From: Roseovarius aestuarii
GTDB lineage: Bacteria > Pseudomonadota > Alphaproteobacteria > Rhodobacterales > Rhodobacteraceae
DNA: 64,000 bases
Reading direction: 5' to 3'
Assembly (NCBI GenBank): GCA_027214255.1
Contig: JAPWHL010000012.1
Span: 1 to 64,000, forward strand
The notes below the pieces were generated by a model. The model did no database searches, had not been told where the DNA came from, and saw only the letters and a program-made list of their open reading frames with translations. Of the stretch, positions 53,437-63,533 are shown piece by piece (within the stretch, counting starts at the first letter, position 1; the number at the start of each line of letters is the position of its first letter). A program made the translations under genes and the position numbers.

Positions 53437-54306
53437 TCAGTTTGCCGAGGCCACATCAAAGTCGAGCGGTGTACCGGCATATTGATCAATCGCGCCTTTC
53501 AGCCATGCATCATATGCCTCTTGGCTGACAACCTTGACGGTGATCGGCATATAGGCGTGATCCTTGCCGCACAGCTCGCTACACTGACCAAAGTACACGC
53601 CTTCACGTTCGGCCTTGAACCACAACTGAGCCAGACGGCCCGGTACGGCGTCCTGTTTGACCCCAAAGGCAGGGATGGTCCAGCTGTGGATCACATCCGC
53701 CCCGGTCACCTGCATGACAACGGTCTTGTTCACAGGCACGACCACAGCAGTATCCGTGGCCAGCAGGAATTCGTCACGCGAATAGCCAGCTGCCTCTAGC
53801 TCGGCCACGACCTCATCGTTCAGAACCTTGCCTTCACCGATCAGGAAACTCTCAAAGCCGAAATCGTGATCCGTATACTCATAGCCCCAGTACCACTGAT
53901 AACCGGTGACCTTGATGTTGATATCGCCCTCGGGAATCTCTTGTTGCTTGAACAGCACCGGAAGCGAGAACGCACCGATAAAGACCAGAATCAGGATCGG
54001 AACCAATGTCCACGCGACTTCCAGTGGCGAGTTATGGGTAAACTTGGCCGGTGTCGGGTTTGCGCGGCGGTTGAAGCGAATGATCGCATAAGCCAGCAAA
54101 ATCGTCACAAACAAGGTGATAAACCCGATGATCACCAACAGCATGCCGTCCAGCCAATGCAAATCACTGGCCAGTTCAGTTGCCGCTGGCTGAAAGCCGA
54201 TGCCGTGGGCGACAGGCTTGCCGACAATTTCTAGATTGTCCTGCGCCTGCGCGGGAAGGGCGGTCAACGCGGCCATCGCGGCCAGCAACTTAGATGTGTT
54301 TCGCAT
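53437..54306 (-). CDS. coxB: Cytochrome c oxidase subunit II
   Basis: A 289-residue periplasm-facing subunit. A signal peptide ([16 protein letters not shown]) and two membrane helices precede the CuA domain. The CuA ligands are visible: His in [12 protein letters not shown], and Cys/Glu/Cys/His/Met in [20 protein letters not shown] 54306 follows AAGG at 7 bases. First gene of the coxB-ctaB-small-ctaG-coxC-SURF1-thrC-M16-GNAT run. An FNR-type box lies 159-172 bases upstream in the shared region with tldD, suggesting oxygen control. Confidence 0.95.
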   Translation of the reverse strand: MRNTSKLLAAMAALTALPAQAQDNLEIVGKPVAHGIGFQPAATELASDLHWLDGMLLVIIGFITLFVTILLAYAIIRFNRRANPTPAKFTHNSPLEVAWTLVPILILVFIGAFSLPVLFKQQEIPEGDINIKVTGYQWYWGYEYTDHDFGFESFLIGEGKVLNDEVVAELEAAGYSRDEFLLATDTAVVVPVNKTVVMQVTGADVIHSWTIPAFGVKQDAVPGRLAQLWFKAEREGVYFGQCSELCGKDHAYMPITVKVVSQEAYDAWLKGAIDQYAGTPLDFDVASAN

Positions 54307-54464
54307 GATGCACCTTGGTCGGTTATAGCGGGTTTGCCGCGTTATTTTTCGAATTTCCTGGGTGACGTCCGACAAGTTCGCGGATTCCCGTTGTTTCATC
54401 GCCCGTTAAAACCATATTCTGACAGGACAGACAAGAATGACGAATGCGGCAAACAGCCGCTTTT

Positions 54465-54478
54465 TTGATTTGGATCAA
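54465..54478. promoter_or_regulatory. FNR-type box between coxB and tldD
   Basis: TTGAT-TTGG-ATCAA is a perfect match to the FNR/FnrL consensus TTGAT-N4-ATCAA. It lies 159 bases before the coxB start on the minus strand and 111 bases before the tldD start. FnrL-type regulators adjust terminal oxidase genes to oxygen in Rhodobacter relatives, so coxB is the likelier target. Confidence 0.6.
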
Positions 54479-54589
54479 ATCGGCCACGCGATCAACGGCG
54501 TCAATGCCGCCCATATGGCGCAGCGAACATGCCACCCTGACCCTGTGCGTAAATGGCGCAGGGATATTGAGTTTATCAAAGGACTACCC

Positions 54590-56011
54590 ATGACAGACGC
54601 CCTTTTCCGCCCTTTCGAAACCTCGCTGGATAAGGACGCCACGCTTGATCTGTTGCGTGGCGCAACTGCGGGTGCGGACGATGGCGAGTTGTTCTTGGAA
54701 CGCACCCGCAGCGAAGCTTTGGTGTTTGACGACGGGCGGATTAAGACCGCCAGCTATGACGCGGGCGAGGGATTCGGCCTGCGCGCCGTACGTGGCGAAG
54801 CCGTGGGATACGCCCACAGTTCAGATATTTCGCACGCTGCGCTCAGCCGCGCTGTTGACACCACCCGTTTGGCCGTCGGTGCAGGCGGGGGCACGCTGGC
54901 CGATGCGCCTCAGGCCACGAATACAAGGCTCTACACCGATGAAGACCCGATTGCGGGGGCCGAGTTTCCCGTCAAGATCGAGACGTTGCGCCAGATAGAT
55001 TCGTTCGCACGTGATCTGGACAGCCGGGTCGTGCAAGTCTCGGCCGTTATCATGGCGTCCTGTCAGGAAGTCGAGATTCTCCGCCCGGATGGCACCCATC
55101 TGCGCGACATACGCCCCATGACACGCGTAAACGTATCAGTGATCGTCGAACAGGACGGTCGGCGCGAACAAGGCACAGCCGGGGGCGGCGGCCGCCTTGG
55201 GCTGAACGGGTTGCTGGACCCGATTGATTGGCAAGACAAGGCGCGCGAAGCCCTGCGCGTGGCATTGGTCAATCTGGACGCGGTGCCTGCCCCTGCTGGG
55301 GTGATGGACGTGGTTCTGGGCCCCGGCTGGCCCGGAATTTTGCTGCATGAAGCCATCGGCCACGGCCTGGAAGGGGATTTCAACCGGAAGGGCAGTTCCG
55401 CATTTGCCGGGTTGATGGGTCAGCGAATCGCCTCTCCGGGCGTTACCGTATTGGATGACGGCACCCTGCCTGACCGTCGCGGCAGCCTGACCATCGATGA
55501 CGAAGGCACCCCATCGCAGCGCAATGTATTGATCGAGGACGGAATTCTGTTGGGGTATATGCAAGATCGCCAGAACGCGCGCCTGATGGGCGTGAAGGCC
55601 ACCGGAAATGGGCGTCGGGAAAGCTATGCACATGCGCCGATGCCGCGCATGACCAACACTTACATGCTGGGCGGTGAGGCCACGCCGGGCGACATCGTTG
55701 CCGATTTGAAGGACGGCATCTACGCCGTCGGATTTGGAGGCGGTCAGGTGGATATCACCAACGGAAAGTTCGTGTTCTCCTGCACCGAAGCCTATCGTGT
55801 GCAAAACGGCCGCGTCGGCGCGCCCGTCAAAGGCGCGACGCTGATCGGGGATGGTGCCACCGCGCTGCAACATATCCGCGCCTTGGGCAATGACATGGCG
55901 TTGGATCCCGGAATGGGCAATTGCGGCAAAGCCGGACAATGGGTGCCCGTCGGTGTCGGTCAGCCAACGGTTATGATCGGCGGCCTAACTGTAGGCGGGT
56001 CGGCCGCCTGA
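54590..56011 (+). CDS. tldD: TldD metalloprotease
   Basis: A 473-residue zinc metalloprotease subunit that, with TldE/PmbA, degrades small peptides and matures some modified peptides. The zinc motif HEAIGHGLEGDFNRKG (HExxxH) is intact, and the C-terminal GGGQVDITNGKFVFSCTEAY completes the fold. ATG 54590 follows AAAGGA; the frame upstream to 54437 lies over the FNR box and has no similarity. The TldE partner is not in the window. Confidence 0.93.
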   Translation: MTDALFRPFETSLDKDATLDLLRGATAGADDGELFLERTRSEALVFDDGRIKTASYDAGEGFGLRAVRGEAVGYAHSSDISHAALSRAVDTTRLAVGAGGGTLADAPQATNTRLYTDEDPIAGAEFPVKIETLRQIDSFARDLDSRVVQVSAVIMASCQEVEILRPDGTHLRDIRPMTRVNVSVIVEQDGRREQGTAGGGGRLGLNGLLDPIDWQDKAREALRVALVNLDAVPAPAGVMDVVLGPGWPGILLHEAIGHGLEGDFNRKGSSAFAGLMGQRIASPGVTVLDDGTLPDRRGSLTIDDEGTPSQRNVLIEDGILLGYMQDRQNARLMGVKATGNGRRESYAHAPMPRMTNTYMLGGEATPGDIVADLKDGIYAVGFGGGQVDITNGKFVFSCTEAYRVQNGRVGAPVKGATLIGDGATALQHIRALGNDMALDPGMGNCGKAGQWVPVGVGQPTVMIGGLTVGGSAA

Positions 56012-56314
56012 AGCAGCTGGAACGCTTCGGGTTTACAAGAACTGCGCCGGTGCACCCTGTTGGATTGGGTATTTACACCAAGAAAAAGCCAGAGCGTGCG
56101 ATTCGAAGTTAACAGTTCTTTGCTTGAGTGAGGCGCGAGACGCGGCGAGTGATGTAAAAACGTCGCGTCTTGCAGCCCCGAAAACGCATTTATAATGCTG
56201 GATATCAGATAGTTGACGCCTGCCTGACGGTAAAATTCCTAGATTTCCAAGCGTGGTTTACCCGCCATTAACCTCGCTAGCTCTAGGGTCAGGAAGCAAG
56301 CAGACGGAGCTATG
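56012..56314. other. Intergenic region before dprA, no gene seen
   Basis: About 300 bases between co-directional tldD and dprA. The first 90 bases are coding-like in composition but have no recognisable frame. The remainder is AT-richer and should hold the dprA promoter. No terminator with T-run follows tldD. Confidence 0.45.
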
Positions 56315-57475
56315 ATGTCCGAGGAAACACATCCTTCCACTCACCCCCCACTCCCACCCACCACGGAAGATGATCGGGTGTCTTGGCTTCGTCTCTTGCG
56401 ATCCCGCCGTGTGGGCGTGCAGACATTTTACAGGTTGCTGGCTGCCCATGGTACGGCACAGGCAGCATTGGCGGCGTTGCCCGACGTGGCCCGCGCCGCT
56501 GGCATGGACAAATATTGCCCCTGCCCCGAGGCGACCGTCATCGCCGAGATGAAAGCCGCGCGTATGGCGGGCGCGCAGATGTTGCTGATCACCGACCCGT
56601 TGTATCCAGAACTGTTGCGCGAAATTGCAGATCCCCCTCCGATTCTGTGGATGATGGGGGACCCGGGTGTTCTGGCCCGTCCCAAGATCGCCATGGTCGG
56701 CGCAAGAAATGCATCGTCATTAGGCACGCGGATGGCAAGGGCGCTGGCACTGGATCTGTCAAAGACAGGGCAGGTCTTGGTCTCGGGCCTTGCACGCGGC
56801 GTAGATGCCGCCGCCCACACGGCCGCTTTGGAAGGTGGGACAATCGCAGTTATGGCCGGCGGGGTTGATGTGATGTACCCGGCCGAGAATACGCAACTGG
56901 CTTGCGACATCCTGCGCACCGGGCTGCGTCTGTCCGAACAACCCATCGGTACGGTGCCGCAAGCGCGCCATTTTCCACGACGCAACCGGATCATCAGCGG
57001 GCTGTGCCCGGCCGTGGTGATCGTGGAGGCCGCGTCCAAATCGGGGTCTTTGATCACAGCGCGCAATGCGCTGGATCAAGGGCGCGATGTGCTCGCGGTT
57101 CCCGGGCACCCTTTTGATGCGCGTGCGGCGGGGTGCAACATGCTGATCCGAGATGGGGCGCGGCTGATTCGATCCGCCGATGACGTGATCGAAGCCTTGC
57201 CCGAAACGCGCCCTGTCTTGGCCCGAGAGCCCGATTTACCACTGGAGGTCAATCTACATCCGGCGGATCCCTCCATCCAGGCAACGCCCAATTTGAAAGA
57301 GAGAGCCGATCTGCACAGCCAGATTCTGAACCGCTTGGGCCCATCACCTTTGGCCGAGGATCAGTTGATCCGCGATCTGAACGCGCCTGCGCGCACAGTT
57401 TCCCCCGCGCTTGTCGATCTAGAGCTGGACGGGCGAATTCGCCGCCAACCCGGTGGGCTGTTATCGCTGGCGTGA
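56315..57475 (+). CDS. dprA: DNA processing protein DprA (Smf)
   Basis: A 386-residue protein that loads RecA on incoming single-stranded DNA in transformation. The Rossmann core shows IAMVGARNASSLGTRMA and LVSGLARGVDAAAHTAAL, then IMAGGVDVMYPAEN and the FPRRNRIISGL signature. The N-terminal SAM-like region (SWLRLLRSRRVGVQTFYRLL) and a C-terminal winged-helix (LDGRIRRQPGGLLSLA) are present, so the protein is full length. ATG 56315 has GGAG 5 bases upstream and is preferred to ATG 56312. topA follows 220 bases later, the common dprA-topA order. Confidence 0.94.
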   Translation: MSEETHPSTHPPLPPTTEDDRVSWLRLLRSRRVGVQTFYRLLAAHGTAQAALAALPDVARAAGMDKYCPCPEATVIAEMKAARMAGAQMLLITDPLYPELLREIADPPPILWMMGDPGVLARPKIAMVGARNASSLGTRMARALALDLSKTGQVLVSGLARGVDAAAHTAALEGGTIAVMAGGVDVMYPAENTQLACDILRTGLRLSEQPIGTVPQARHFPRRNRIISGLCPAVVIVEAASKSGSLITARNALDQGRDVLAVPGHPFDARAAGCNMLIRDGARLIRSADDVIEALPETRPVLAREPDLPLEVNLHPADPSIQATPNLKERADLHSQILNRLGPSPLAEDQLIRDLNAPARTVSPALVDLELDGRIRRQPGGLLSLA

Positions 57476-57695
57476 TGCCATCATCATGCCGGGGCGGCCC
57501 TGCCCTGAAGGCCGACAGGAAATGCGCCCCGGCCAACACTTGCCCAAGCGAAATGGTATCCATCCGATGTCATTTCGCAAATCAGCATTGTCAGTGTTGC
57601 CCTCAGACACCTGACAAGAGGGCGCATTGACAAATCTGCTTGCCACCCCACATGGTCCGCCGCCATAAGTGCCGCCCCGAATGCAGAGGACTGTC

Positions 57696-60434
57696 ATGCC
57701 CGTCGTTGTCGTTGAATCCCCGGCCAAGGCCAAGACAATAAACAAATATCTTGGCCCAGGCTTTACTGTTTTGGCCTCATACGGTCATGTTCGTGATTTG
57801 CCGCCCAAGGACGGATCGGTGGATACCGACAACGATTTTGACATGAAATGGGAGATCGGAGTCGACAGTCGCAAGCACGTCAAGGCCATCGCCGACGCGC
57901 TGAAAGACGACCCAGAACTGATCCTTGCGACTGACCCCGACCGCGAAGGCGAGGCGATCAGCTGGCACTTGGAAGAGGCTCTGCGCAAGCGAAAGGCGCT
58001 CAAAAAGGACACGCCCGTCAGCCGCGTGGTTTTCAACGCTATCACCAAGTCAGCCGTGACAGAGGCGATGCAAAACCCCCGTCAGGTCGATGCACCACTG
58101 GTCGAGGCCTATCTTGCCCGACGCGCCTTGGATTATCTTGTCGGATTCAATCTCTCGCCGGTTTTGTGGCGCAAACTGCCCGGTGCGAAATCCGCGGGGC
58201 GCGTGCAATCGGTATGTCTGCGCCTGATCGTCGAGCGCGAGATGGAGATCGAGGCGTTCAACCCACGTGAATACTGGTCCGTCAAGGCGCTTCTGGCGAC
58301 GCCGCGCGGTCAAGAATTCGAGGCCCGTCTGACCACACTGGCGGGAAAAAAGCTGGACAAATTCGATCTGGAGAACGCGACGCAGGCGGAATTGGCCGTG
58401 CAGGCCATCACCTCACGTGCGTTGTCGGTCGCGTCGGTCGAGGCGAAACCGGCCAACCGCAATCCCAGCGCACCGTTTATGACATCCACCTTGCAGCAAG
58501 AGGCCAGCCGCAAATTCGGCATGGGCGCACGTCAGGCGATGAACGCCGCACAGCGTCTCTATGAAGCAGGGCACATTACCTATATGCGTACCGACGGCAT
58601 CGATATGGCCCCTGAGGCCGTGCAGGCCGCACGTGAAGCCATTGGTGATCGCTATGGCAAGGAATATGTGCCGTCCTCGCCGCGTATTTACAAAAACAAG
58701 GCGAAGAACGCACAGGAAGCGCACGAGTGTATCCGCCCGACGGACATGACCCGCGACGCAGCTGCGCTGAAGATCACCGAAAAAGATCAGGCGCGTCTGT
58801 ATGATCTGATCTGGAAACGTACGCTGGCCTGTCAGATGGAAGGTGCGCGACTGGAGCGGACCACTGTGGACATTGCCAGCGCAGATGGTCAGGTTGGCCT
58901 GCGCGCGACCGGTCAGGTGGTGTTGTTTGACGGGTTTCTGCGCGTCTACGAAGAAGGCCGCGATGAGCCCACCGATGACGAAGATGGCCGCCTGCCCCAG
59001 ATTTCCCAAGGCGATCCGGCCCCATTTGCCAAATCATCTTTGCGCGCGCAATTCGCCAAAGCCGACAAATCCGACGACGTGATCGAGGATGCGGGCAAAC
59101 CGGGCATGGCCACACACAGCGCCGCTGTCCTGAGCGAAAACGAAGCCGTGCTGGCCCTGCAATCGCACACCCAGCCACCACCGCGCTATACCGAGGCAAC
59201 CTTGGTGAAACGCATGGAAGAGTTGGGCATCGGCCGCCCCTCAACCTATGCCAGCATTGTCACCACGATTCAGGACCGCGAATATGTCCGCAAGGACGGC
59301 AATCGCCTGATCCCCGAAGACAAGGGCCGGGTTGTCACGATATTCTTGCTGAACTTCTTCCGCAAATACGTCGGCTACGAGTTTACGGCCAATCTTGAGG
59401 AAGAGCTGGATCACGTCAGCGCGGGCGATGCCGACTGGAAGGAACTTCTGGGACGGTTCTGGACAGATTTTTCTGCTGCCATTGGCGAAACGTCTGAATT
59501 GCGGATTTCCGAAGTGCTGGACGTCCTGGACGATGCGCTGGCGCCCACGCTGTATCCGCCACGCGAAGATGGCAGCGACCCGCGCAGTTGCCCCCTGTGC
59601 GGTGAGGGGCAATTGCACCTGAAATCTTCTCGCTCGGGCGGATTCGTGGGCTGCGGTCGCTATCCTGAATGTCGCTACACGCGTCCCATTGGTGGCGACG
59701 CCGCAGAGGGACAAGACCGTATTTTGGGCGAAGATCAGGGTGATATCATCAGCCTGCGCACCGGACGGTTTGGCCCCTATGTCCAACGCGGCGAAGTCAC
59801 CGAAGAGGTCAAGAAGCCGCCGCGTGCCTCGCTACCCAAGGGGTGGACACCTGACGCGATGGATTTAGAAAAGGCGCTCACTCTACTCAGCCTGCCGCGA
59901 GAGGTGGGCGAGCATCCAGAAGGCGGGATGATCACGACCAACTTCGGCCGCTTTGGCCCTTATATATTCCACAAAGGCCCCGAAGACGCCAAAGGCATTT
60001 ATGCCAACCTCAAGGACCCCAATGATGTGTTCGAGGTGGGCATGAACCGCGCGGTTGAACTGTTGGCGGAAAAGAGGTCCAACCCCGGCGGGCGGGGCCG
60101 GACGGCAGCAAAACCTCTGAAAGAACTGGGCGAACATCCCGAAAACGGTGGACCGGTCAACGTGATGGAGGGTCGATATGGCCCTTACGTCAAATGGGAC
60201 AAGATCAACGCGACCGTCCCCAAAGACACCCCACCCGAAGATGTGACCATGGAGCTGGCCGTCAATCTGATCGCTGAACGCGCGGCCAAATCGGGCAAGA
60301 AAACTGCCAAAAAACCTGCGGCGAAAAAAACTGCGGCCAAGAAAACCGCCGCAAAGAAACCGGCGGCAAAAAAGCCAGCCGCGAAAAAGAAGCCAGCCGC
60401 GAAAGCCAAGGCAAAATCCAAGGCCGAAGAATAA
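57696..60434 (+). CDS. topA: DNA topoisomerase I
   Basis: A 912-residue type IA topoisomerase that relaxes negative supercoils. The TOPRIM domain starts PVVVVESPAKAKTINKYLG and includes ATDPDREGEAISWHL. The active-site Tyr is in HITYMRTDGIDM. A C4 zinc ribbon is visible (CPLCGEGQLHL and CGRYPEC), followed by alphaproteobacterial C-terminal repeats with RTGRFGPYVQRG, FGRFGPYIFHKG and EGRYGPYVKWD. The last 45 or so residues are a Lys-Ala-Pro tail made of repeated KKPAA/KKTAA, a disordered DNA-binding extension. ATG 57696 follows GAGGA; the codon at 57669 is not needed. Confidence 0.96.
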   Translation: MPVVVVESPAKAKTINKYLGPGFTVLASYGHVRDLPPKDGSVDTDNDFDMKWEIGVDSRKHVKAIADALKDDPELILATDPDREGEAISWHLEEALRKRKALKKDTPVSRVVFNAITKSAVTEAMQNPRQVDAPLVEAYLARRALDYLVGFNLSPVLWRKLPGAKSAGRVQSVCLRLIVEREMEIEAFNPREYWSVKALLATPRGQEFEARLTTLAGKKLDKFDLENATQAELAVQAITSRALSVASVEAKPANRNPSAPFMTSTLQQEASRKFGMGARQAMNAAQRLYEAGHITYMRTDGIDMAPEAVQAAREAIGDRYGKEYVPSSPRIYKNKAKNAQEAHECIRPTDMTRDAAALKITEKDQARLYDLIWKRTLACQMEGARLERTTVDIASADGQVGLRATGQVVLFDGFLRVYEEGRDEPTDDEDGRLPQISQGDPAPFAKSSLRAQFAKADKSDDVIEDAGKPGMATHSAAVLSENEAVLALQSHTQPPPRYTEATLVKRMEELGIGRPSTYASIVTTIQDREYVRKDGNRLIPEDKGRVVTIFLLNFFRKYVGYEFTANLEEELDHVSAGDADWKELLGRFWTDFSAAIGETSELRISEVLDVLDDALAPTLYPPREDGSDPRSCPLCGEGQLHLKSSRSGGFVGCGRYPECRYTRPIGGDAAEGQDRILGEDQGDIISLRTGRFGPYVQRGEVTEEVKKPPRASLPKGWTPDAMDLEKALTLLSLPREVGEHPEGGMITTNFGRFGPYIFHKGPEDAKGIYANLKDPNDVFEVGMNRAVELLAEKRSNPGGRGRTAAKPLKELGEHPENGGPVNVMEGRYGPYVKWDKINATVPKDTPPEDVTMELAVNLIAERAAKSGKKTAKKPAAKKTAAKKTAAKKPAAKKPAAKKKPAAKAKAKSKAEE

Positions 60435-60467
60435 TAATGCTGCGCCCCGCATCGGGGCGCAGCATTA
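60435..60467 (+). terminator. Hairpin after topA
   Basis: TAATGCTGCGCCCC (60435-60448) and GGGGCGCAGCATTA (60454-60467) are perfect 14-bp arms with loop GCATC, starting at the topA stop codon. No T-run follows; the strong stem still suggests a terminator or 3' stabiliser. Confidence 0.65.
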
Positions 60468-60606
60468 ATGCAGGGTAAAGCGTCATAACGCGCTAAAAAT
60501 GGCGCATTGCTGCCGATCTGCCATGCATCACGACTCCGCGTTGGACGATCGAGTGTTCTGCCCTCAATATGTCCAGAGAATTTCTTCCAAAAAGGCATAA
60601 ATTCCA

Positions 60607-61170
60607 ATGACACATTACCCCATCAATCGCCGCACGGCACTAACCCTTGGCGCGGCGTCGCTGGCCACATTGGCTGCCCCCGCAATCGCCAACACCTTGC
60701 CGCCTGTACGCCGCAACATATCGTCCTTTGTAACGCGGGACTGGCGGGATCACTTCACGTCACTAGGTAAGGGCGCAATCATTGCCGATACTGGATCGCG
60801 TGCGCTTCACTATTGGAACGCTGCTGGCACCGATTATCGCGTTTATCCGACGTCAGTCCCAATGTCCGAGGACATGACCAAGCGGGGCTATACCAAAATC
60901 GTGCGTAAGAAGGTCGGACCCACTTGGACCCCCACCGCCAACATGCGCAAGCGCGACCCTTCTTTGCCGGTATTCATGCCTGCAGGCCCCGACAATCCAC
61001 TTGGCACCCATGCCATGTATCTCAGCTGGCCTGCCTATCTGATCCACGGCACGCATGATACGCGCAAGATCGGACGCAAGTCCTCGTCGGGCTGTATCGG
61101 GCTGTACAATCCGATGATCGCCGAGCTCTACGCGGTGACGCCCATTGGCACGCAGGTTCTTGTACTCTAG
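60607..61170 (+). CDS. L,D-transpeptidase (YkuD domain)
   Basis: A 187-residue cell-wall enzyme with a twin-arginine signal (INRRTALTLGAASLATLAAP). The YkuD active site is YLIHGTHDTRKIGRKSSSGC, with His and catalytic Cys followed by IGLYNP. Such enzymes form 3-3 cross-links or anchor proteins to peptidoglycan. The size is normal for a single-domain member. It stands alone after topA, with its own weak ribosome site. Confidence 0.92.
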   Translation: MTHYPINRRTALTLGAASLATLAAPAIANTLPPVRRNISSFVTRDWRDHFTSLGKGAIIADTGSRALHYWNAAGTDYRVYPTSVPMSEDMTKRGYTKIVRKKVGPTWTPTANMRKRDPSLPVFMPAGPDNPLGTHAMYLSWPAYLIHGTHDTRKIGRKSSSGCIGLYNPMIAELYAVTPIGTQVLVL

Positions 61171-61295
61171 ATTTGTCTGCTGCGCGCCTTGACGCGGCGG
61201 GGGTTTGCGCCTTTTGCTGACGTGTCGCATCGTTGACTTTGCCCATGATGGCGGCGCATACCCCTGAGTGACACGAAACGAAAAAGGGGTCTTTC

Positions 61296-62000
61296 ATGAA
61301 GAAAGTCTATGGTTCGGCCCAAGAGGCGCTGGACGGCTTGCTGTTTGACGGCATGTTCATCGCTTCTGGTGGTTTTGGTCTGTGCGGTATTCCCGAACTG
61401 CTGCTTCAGGCCATCAAGGAAGCAGGCACGAAGGATTTGACCTTTGCCTCCAACAATGCGGGCGTCGACGATTTCGGCATCGGTATCTTGCTGCAAACGC
61501 GGCAGGTCAAAAAAATGCTCAGCTCGTATGTGGGTGAAAACGCCGAATTCATGCGCCAGTATCTGAGCGGTGAATTGGAACTGGAATTCAACCCCCAAGG
61601 CACTTTGGCCGAACGTATGCGCGCCGGTGGCTGCGGCATACCGGGCTTTTACACCAAGACAGGTGTTGGCACCGTGATCGCCGAAGGTAAGGAGGTAAAG
61701 GAATTCGACGGGCAGGAATATATTCTGGAACGTGGGATTTTCGCAGACCTCAGCATCGTCAAGGCTTGGAAGGCCGATGATACGGGCAACCTGATTTTCC
61801 GCAAGACCGCCCGCAACTTTAACCCCCCTGCCGCAATGTGCGGTAAGGTATGTGTTGCCGAAGTCGAAGAGATCGTGCCGCGCGGCTCGCTGGACCCTGA
61901 CGCTATCCACCTGCCCGGCATCTATGTGCATCGCATTGTCCAAGGCGATCATGAGAAACGCATCGAACAGCGCACGACACGCAAGCGGGAGGACGTATAA
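61296..62000 (+). CDS. scoA: 3-oxoacid CoA-transferase subunit A
   Basis: A 234-residue subunit of a type I CoA-transferase that moves CoA from succinyl-CoA (or acetyl-CoA) to acetoacetate. [36 protein letters not shown] carries the glycine-rich CoA site, split here as [23 protein letters not shown] and [15 protein letters not shown] are further landmarks. The B subunit starts one base after its stop codon. The pair opens ketone-body or short-chain 3-oxoacid catabolism. Confidence 0.93.
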   Translation: MKKVYGSAQEALDGLLFDGMFIASGGFGLCGIPELLLQAIKEAGTKDLTFASNNAGVDDFGIGILLQTRQVKKMLSSYVGENAEFMRQYLSGELELEFNPQGTLAERMRAGGCGIPGFYTKTGVGTVIAEGKEVKEFDGQEYILERGIFADLSIVKAWKADDTGNLIFRKTARNFNPPAAMCGKVCVAEVEEIVPRGSLDPDAIHLPGIYVHRIVQGDHEKRIEQRTTRKREDV

Positions 62001-62001
62001 A

Positions 62002-62622
62002 ATGTGGGACCGCAATCAAATGGCCGCCCGCGCGGCGCAAGAGCTGGAAGACGGCATGTATGTCAACCTTGGCATCGGCATCCCCACACTTGTGGCCAAC
62101 TATGTCGGCGACAAGGACATCACCCTGCAATCCGAAAACGGTATGCTAGGCATGGGCCCCTTCCCTTTTGAAGGCGAAGAAGACCCCGATCTGATCAACG
62201 CCGGAAAACAAACTATCACCGAGCTAAGCCGCACCGCCTATTTCGACAGTGCGCAAAGTTTCGGCATGATCCGGGGCGGCAAGATCGCGGCGGCAATCTT
62301 GGGCGCGATGGAAGTTGCCGAAAACGGTGACCTGGCGAACTGGATGATCCCTGGCAAGCTGGTCAAAGGAATGGGCGGCGCGATGGATCTGGTTGCAGGT
62401 GTCGGCAAAGTGATTGTTGTGATGGATCACACCAGCAAACACGGCGACAGCAAGCTGTTAAAGGAATGCACCCTGCCCCTGACCGGCAAGGCTGTGGTGG
62501 ACCGGATCATCACCAATCTGGGCGTGTTGGACGTGGTGGAGGGCGGTTTGAAGATCGTCGAGACCGCTGACGGCGTGACCGAAGATGAATTGCGCGCAGC
62601 AACCGAGGCAACAATCGTCTAA
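62002..62622 (+). CDS. scoB: 3-oxoacid CoA-transferase subunit B
   Basis: A 206-residue B subunit. YVNLGIGIPTLVANYV is the CoA-binding segment, and the catalytic glutamate is in LQSENGMLGMGP, which forms a thioester intermediate with CoA. GGKVI-like and DRIITNLGV segments close the fold. GGGAGG lies 10 bases before ATG 62002, and translation is coupled to subunit A. A shared bidirectional terminator follows, facing the lytic transglycosylase gene. Confidence 0.94.
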   Translation: MWDRNQMAARAAQELEDGMYVNLGIGIPTLVANYVGDKDITLQSENGMLGMGPFPFEGEEDPDLINAGKQTITELSRTAYFDSAQSFGMIRGGKIAAAILGAMEVAENGDLANWMIPGKLVKGMGGAMDLVAGVGKVIVVMDHTSKHGDSKLLKECTLPLTGKAVVDRIITNLGVLDVVEGGLKIVETADGVTEDELRAATEATIV

Positions 62623-62653
62623 ACGCCGCGCAATCCAAGCCATATGAATTTAC

Positions 62654-62685
62654 CGGGGCGGTTCTGAAAAGGGCCGCCCCGTTTT
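62654..62685. terminator. Bidirectional terminator after scoB
   Basis: CGGGGCGG (62654-62661) pairs with CCGCCCCG (62674-62681), extendable through TTC and GGG with G-U pairs, then TTTT. It lies between the convergent scoB and lytic transglycosylase genes. Confidence 0.82.
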
Positions 62686-63533
62686 CAATTCTTCGCCAGC
62701 ATAAGCGCACAGCCGTCCGAGATAAACTGAGGGCGCGTTTTGCACAGCCCGCGGGCCACGTCATAGGCGGCCAGAACCTTGGGCACATAATCACGCGTCT
62801 CAGAATAAGGTGGCACGCCCTTGTTGGCCTTTACCGCGTTCTCACCGGCATTATATCCTGCAAGCGCCAGTATCGGGTCACCGTCGAACTCTTTCAGCAA
62901 CCAATCCAGATAGGCCACGCCCCCTTTGATGTTATCCGCGGCCGAGGTCGAGTCGGTCACGCCGAACCGTTCAGCCGTAGCCGGGATCAATTGCATCAGC
63001 CCCGTGGCCCCGGCACTGCTGACGGCATCAGTACGCCCGGCGGACTCAACCGAGATCACCGCCAGCACAAGCGCGGGTGACACGTCGGTGCCAATCGTCG
63101 CCGTCAGGATGTTCTGCCCCTGCGCCTGCGCGATGACTTGTATATCCTGAAGGCGCGGGCGCGGCGATGGCATCCCCTGCGGCGGCGTGGCGAGTTTCAA
63201 AAGCGCACTTTCAAATCTCAGAGCACCGGCGTCGGAATAGCCCGGCGGAATGTGGTCCCAGAACCAGTCATACTGTGCAACGCGCGCTGTCGGGGTTTTC
63301 GGGATCGCGTCGGTCTCGGTGTCTGTGGCCTTGTCGCTGGCAGAGGGCAACGCCTGATCTCCGGGCTCGATCTGAACCGTAATCAGTTTGGCCCCTTTCT
63401 TTGGGGGCTTGCCCATCTTGAACGTAAATTCGGGGAACGGGGCCGGATCCGCCGAAAAGGCAGGATTGGCAAGTCCGCCCATAAGGACGAAAGGAATCAA
63501 AACGGCCGTAAGATTCGGGATATGTCGCACCAT
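62685..63533 (-). CDS. Lytic transglycosylase (SLT domain)
   Basis: A 282-residue periplasmic muramidase. A signal peptide (LTAVLIPFVLMGGLANPAFS) precedes a 100-residue linker and the SLT domain: VISVESAGRTDAVSSAGATG has the catalytic Glu. GLMQLIPATAERFGV and LALAGYNAGENAV complete the fold. It cleaves peptidoglycan to anhydro-muropeptides; the same family often serves pilus or secretion machines. I chose ATG 63533 (MVRHIPN); an upstream in-frame start at 63614 would put 27 residues before the signal. The Flp pilin gene lies divergently 366 bases away, so a role in Flp assembly is possible but unproven. Confidence 0.88.
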   Translation of the reverse strand: MVRHIPNLTAVLIPFVLMGGLANPAFSADPAPFPEFTFKMGKPPKKGAKLITVQIEPGDQALPSASDKATDTETDAIPKTPTARVAQYDWFWDHIPPGYSDAGALRFESALLKLATPPQGMPSPRPRLQDIQVIAQAQGQNILTATIGTDVSPALVLAVISVESAGRTDAVSSAGATGLMQLIPATAERFGVTDSTSAADNIKGGVAYLDWLLKEFDGDPILALAGYNAGENAVKANKGVPPYSETRDYVPKVLAAYDVARGLCKTRPQFISDGCALMLAKN

